Shown here piece after piece: positions 62,301 through 64,000 of a stretch of DNA of 64,000 nucleotides. Each line of letters starts with the position of its first letter. The stretch's first letter is position 1. Source of the DNA: a virus; IMG/VR virus record IMGVR_UViG_3300040801_001810, positions 102,194 through 166,193 of that record; one strand, written 5' to 3'. Both the position numbers and the translations under genes were made by a program. The notes under the pieces were generated by a model. That model searched no databases. It saw only the letters and a program-made list of their open reading frames with translations, and was not told the origin of the DNA.

Positions 62301-62875
62301 TATTCTGTTCCTGTGTGTCCAAATCCACCACCTCGATCTTCATCATATGGTTCTGGTAGTGAAGAAACGATTTTAATTTCAGGAAGAGCGACAGGAGCTA
62401 CTATTAATTGAGCTATTCTTGTATCTAGTGTTATAACTTGTTCTTTTCTAGACAAATTAACAACTATGATTCCGATCTCGTGTCTATATCCTTCATCTAT
62501 GGTTCCTGGAGTATTAATAACAGTAAGACCGTTCTTAAGAGCTAGGCCGCTTCTAGGTCTTGCTTGTATTTCATATCCAGCACCACAAGTAGCTTTAATA
62601 CCTGTACCAATTAAAACTCGTTCCAAATACGTAAGAGTAATAGTCTTATCTCTTACAAAGTTAGCTAGAAGTTTATCTTCTAATACTCGTTCTCCGTTAC
62701 CACCAAAATTTTGGTATAACTTCTTAAATGAATGAGCATAGACATCAAAACCACTATCTGTCGGATTACTTTTAACTGGAGCTTTAGCATCTGGTGCTAA
62801 AAGTTCCACATATAAGGTCATTGGTACTGTACCCACCTTTGTTACGTTATTTCCTTCTGATTTATTCTCTGACAT
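62300..62875 (-). CDS. dut: dUTPase (191 aa)
   Basis: Converts dUTP to dUMP and diphosphate, keeping uracil out of phage DNA and feeding thymidylate synthesis. All five motifs are present: 'SGFDVYA' (~41-47), 'PRSGLALKNG', 'GTIDEGYRHEI', 'RIAQLIVAPV' and the C-terminal P-loop-like 'RGGGFGHTGTE'. A trimeric all-beta enzyme is expected. It is somewhat long because about 40 residues are inserted after motif 1. AGAGGAGAG precedes the ATG. It pairs functionally with the adjacent ribonucleotide reductase. Confidence 0.93.
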   Translation of the reverse strand: MSENKSEGNNVTKVGTVPMTLYVELLAPDAKAPVKSNPTDSGFDVYAHSFKKLYQNFGGNGERVLEDKLLANFVRDKTITLTYLERVLIGTGIKATCGAGYEIQARPRSGLALKNGLTVINTPGTIDEGYRHEIGIIVVNLSRKEQVITLDTRIAQLIVAPVALPEIKIVSSLPEPYDEDRGGGFGHTGTE

Positions 62876-62886
62876 TTCTCTCTCCT

Positions 62887-64000
62887 CTATAATTTAGTTA
62901 CTTCACATGCTCCGCCTGAGCACGCACTTTGGTCTTTAAAATTAGTAGCATCATGATCTTCAACTACTTTAGTTAAGTCAATATTTCTTACCTTTGATAG
63001 CAATTCGCTATATTCTTCTTCTGTACAATCAGTAAAAGGCATTTGTGTATATGATCCTCCATTATAAGGGAACACCGCTATTCCATTATAACAGTCTCTA
63101 TTTTGCCACATCCAATCACCAACTTGACTCCATTCCTCTGGCTTAATACTAACAGTTATGCTAACATTATGAGTATTTTGACCATCTATATGGCCAGGTT
63201 TAATCCATTTCTCATGAAAATACTTACCACGTTCTAGTAGGTCAATAGCAGACTCTGTTCTTAGTATAGCTCCTTCTGGAGCTTTAATTGGTATTGAAAT
63301 TACTGCTTGAAGATCAGGTTTTAGTACATCGTCTTCTATTAAATCAGGTATTGCTCTCTTTAGATAATTATAAATAGGCTCGTTCTTACCAACCTTCATT
63401 CTTCTAATAAAATGATCCCAATGCCAAGCATGAATTCCGCTTGAGGTACCTAATACACAACTAGCTGTCCCTTCTGGCTTAATACAAGTAACTCTGATAG
63501 CAGGTTTAATTCCAAGTAACTTAGCCACTCTAATATTTTCATCTACTGCGCACTTAGCTGCTTCTTCAAGATTATATTTTAATACTGCACCACTAGCTAT
63601 ACCCGTCATGCTTACACCTAGTAATGGTTCTTTCTTACTATTGATCTCCCATTCATCTCTTAGATAATGAAAGTCGGTGTAGCTTGATTGAAGTGTCCCA
63701 ATAAAAGACGCCGCTCTAACTCGTTCGTTTAGATCTTCTTGTGATTCAATATTACTTACGTTGACAGTTGTTAAGTTACAGAACTGCATAGACTTAAGTG
63801 CGATTTCACAGCACGGATTACATCCATAGTCCTTATCGTTAGTGAAATATATACCAGGTTCTCCGCTTCCACTAGCTTCTATTTTTTCCCAGAATTTTCT
63901 GAATTGCTTTTCTCTGATTTTGTTTCTGAGGATAACTGCTGAATTATTTGCTCTAGCAAGATGAGGCTGTGTTTCCCACCAATTACCATACTTGCAAGTA
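62887..64000 (-). CDS. nrdJ: Adenosylcobalamin-dependent (class II) ribonucleotide reductase, C-terminal part
   Basis: Reduces ribonucleotides to deoxyribonucleotides. The start lies beyond the window; about 370 C-terminal residues are visible and the frame is open to 64000. The catalytic loop 'GCNPCCEIALKSMQFCNLTT' matches the NPCxEI motif (thiyl Cys and catalytic Glu), with 'KPEGTASCVLGTSSGIHAWH' further on. The end 'SACSGGACEVTKL' gives the C-x4-C redox pair of monomeric RTPR-type enzymes. The ATG at 63789 is internal. Class II enzymes need B12 and work without oxygen, so the host probably makes or takes up cobalamin. Confidence 0.92.
   Translation of the reverse strand, partial: TCKYGNWWETQPHLARANNSAVILRNKIREKQFRKFWEKIEASGSGEPGIYFTNDKDYGCNPCCEIALKSMQFCNLTTVNVSNIESQEDLNERVRAASFIGTLQSSYTDFHYLRDEWEINSKKEPLLGVSMTGIASGAVLKYNLEEAAKCAVDENIRVAKLLGIKPAIRVTCIKPEGTASCVLGTSSGIHAWHWDHFIRRMKVGKNEPIYNYLKRAIPDLIEDDVLKPDLQAVISIPIKAPEGAILRTESAIDLLERGKYFHEKWIKPGHIDGQNTHNVSITVSIKPEEWSQVGDWMWQNRDCYNGIAVFPYNGGSYTQMPFTDCTEEEYSELLSKVRNIDLTKVVEDHDATNFKDQSACSGGACEVTKL

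Noticed and set aside
1-64000. tRNA genes, CRISPR arrays, integrase or attachment sites
   Set aside because: Genes fill almost the whole window. No cloverleaf-like sequence, spaced repeat array or recombinase motif was seen in the gaps.

Overview
The window is a segment of a large, low-GC, tailed-phage genome with a contractile tail (myovirus morphotype). Every gene I can support lies on the minus strand, so transcription runs from position 64000 towards position 1. A purine-rich GGAGG-type ribosome site precedes many of the non-overlapping starts. Genes are packed tightly, and about sixteen junctions have the form TAATG, where stop and start share one base. The low GC, the strong GGAGG sites, a 12-base copy of the Bacillus-type 16S anti-Shine-Dalgarno tail and the B12-dependent ribonucleotide reductase point to a Bacillota (Firmicutes) host; this is inference. 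The standard genetic code reads through cleanly. I see no tRNA, rRNA, integrase or CRISPR array.

Layout in transcription order. (1) 64000-61557: the 3' part of a monomeric class II ribonucleotide reductase, a dUTPase and a class 3 lipase. (2) 61560-58917: small unknown genes, a structured intergenic RNA region ending in a terminator, a Vsr-like (PD-(D/E)XK) homing-endonuclease candidate, and a membrane-anchored protein. (3) 58883-54416: a four-cysteine protein in the small-terminase position, three basic glycine-rich proteins with membrane segments, and the large terminase. (4) 54416-51749: three unknown genes, two with long hydrophobic stretches, between terminase and portal. (5) 51749-45720: portal, prohead protease fused to a scaffold-like region, a capsid-associated protein and the HK97-fold major capsid protein, followed by a terminator. 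(6) 45553-43293: small head or decoration proteins, one with a bacterial Ig-like domain. (7) 43293-38185: a fibre module of beta-helix paralogues with visibly higher GC. (8) 38155-35890: neck and tail-completion genes. (9) 35900-27491: sheath, three proteins sharing a tail-tube-like module, and a tail-chaperone-like pair split by a terminator. (10) 27491-7004: three giant genes encoding 2027, 2350 and 2389 residues, plus a 60-residue gene between the last two. (11) 7004-1: spike, gp25-like wedge, baseplate J, an adaptor protein, a beta-helix fibre and the first codons of another gene.

The most striking content is in the giant genes, which sit where a tape-measure gene normally lies. The 2350-residue protein carries a DFDGD motif (D1887/D1889/D1891) in a context like the catalytic double-psi beta-barrel of multisubunit-type RNA polymerases, with an upstream R-x-P element and a downstream IGLMTN element. 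The same chain carries a DEDD-type (DnaQ-like) exonuclease signature at about residues 548-805. The 2027-residue neighbour carries a Cas4/RecB-type PD-(D/E)XK nuclease domain at about residues 1425-1530. The 2389-residue protein is a giant baseplate hub with membrane-spanning segments. My inference is that this phage packages an injectable polymerase-nuclease complex in its tail, comparable in concept to the virion RNA polymerase of crAss-like phages but in a contractile-tail context.

Limits: all calls come from reading sequence and translated protein. No database search was run, and domain boundaries are approximate.
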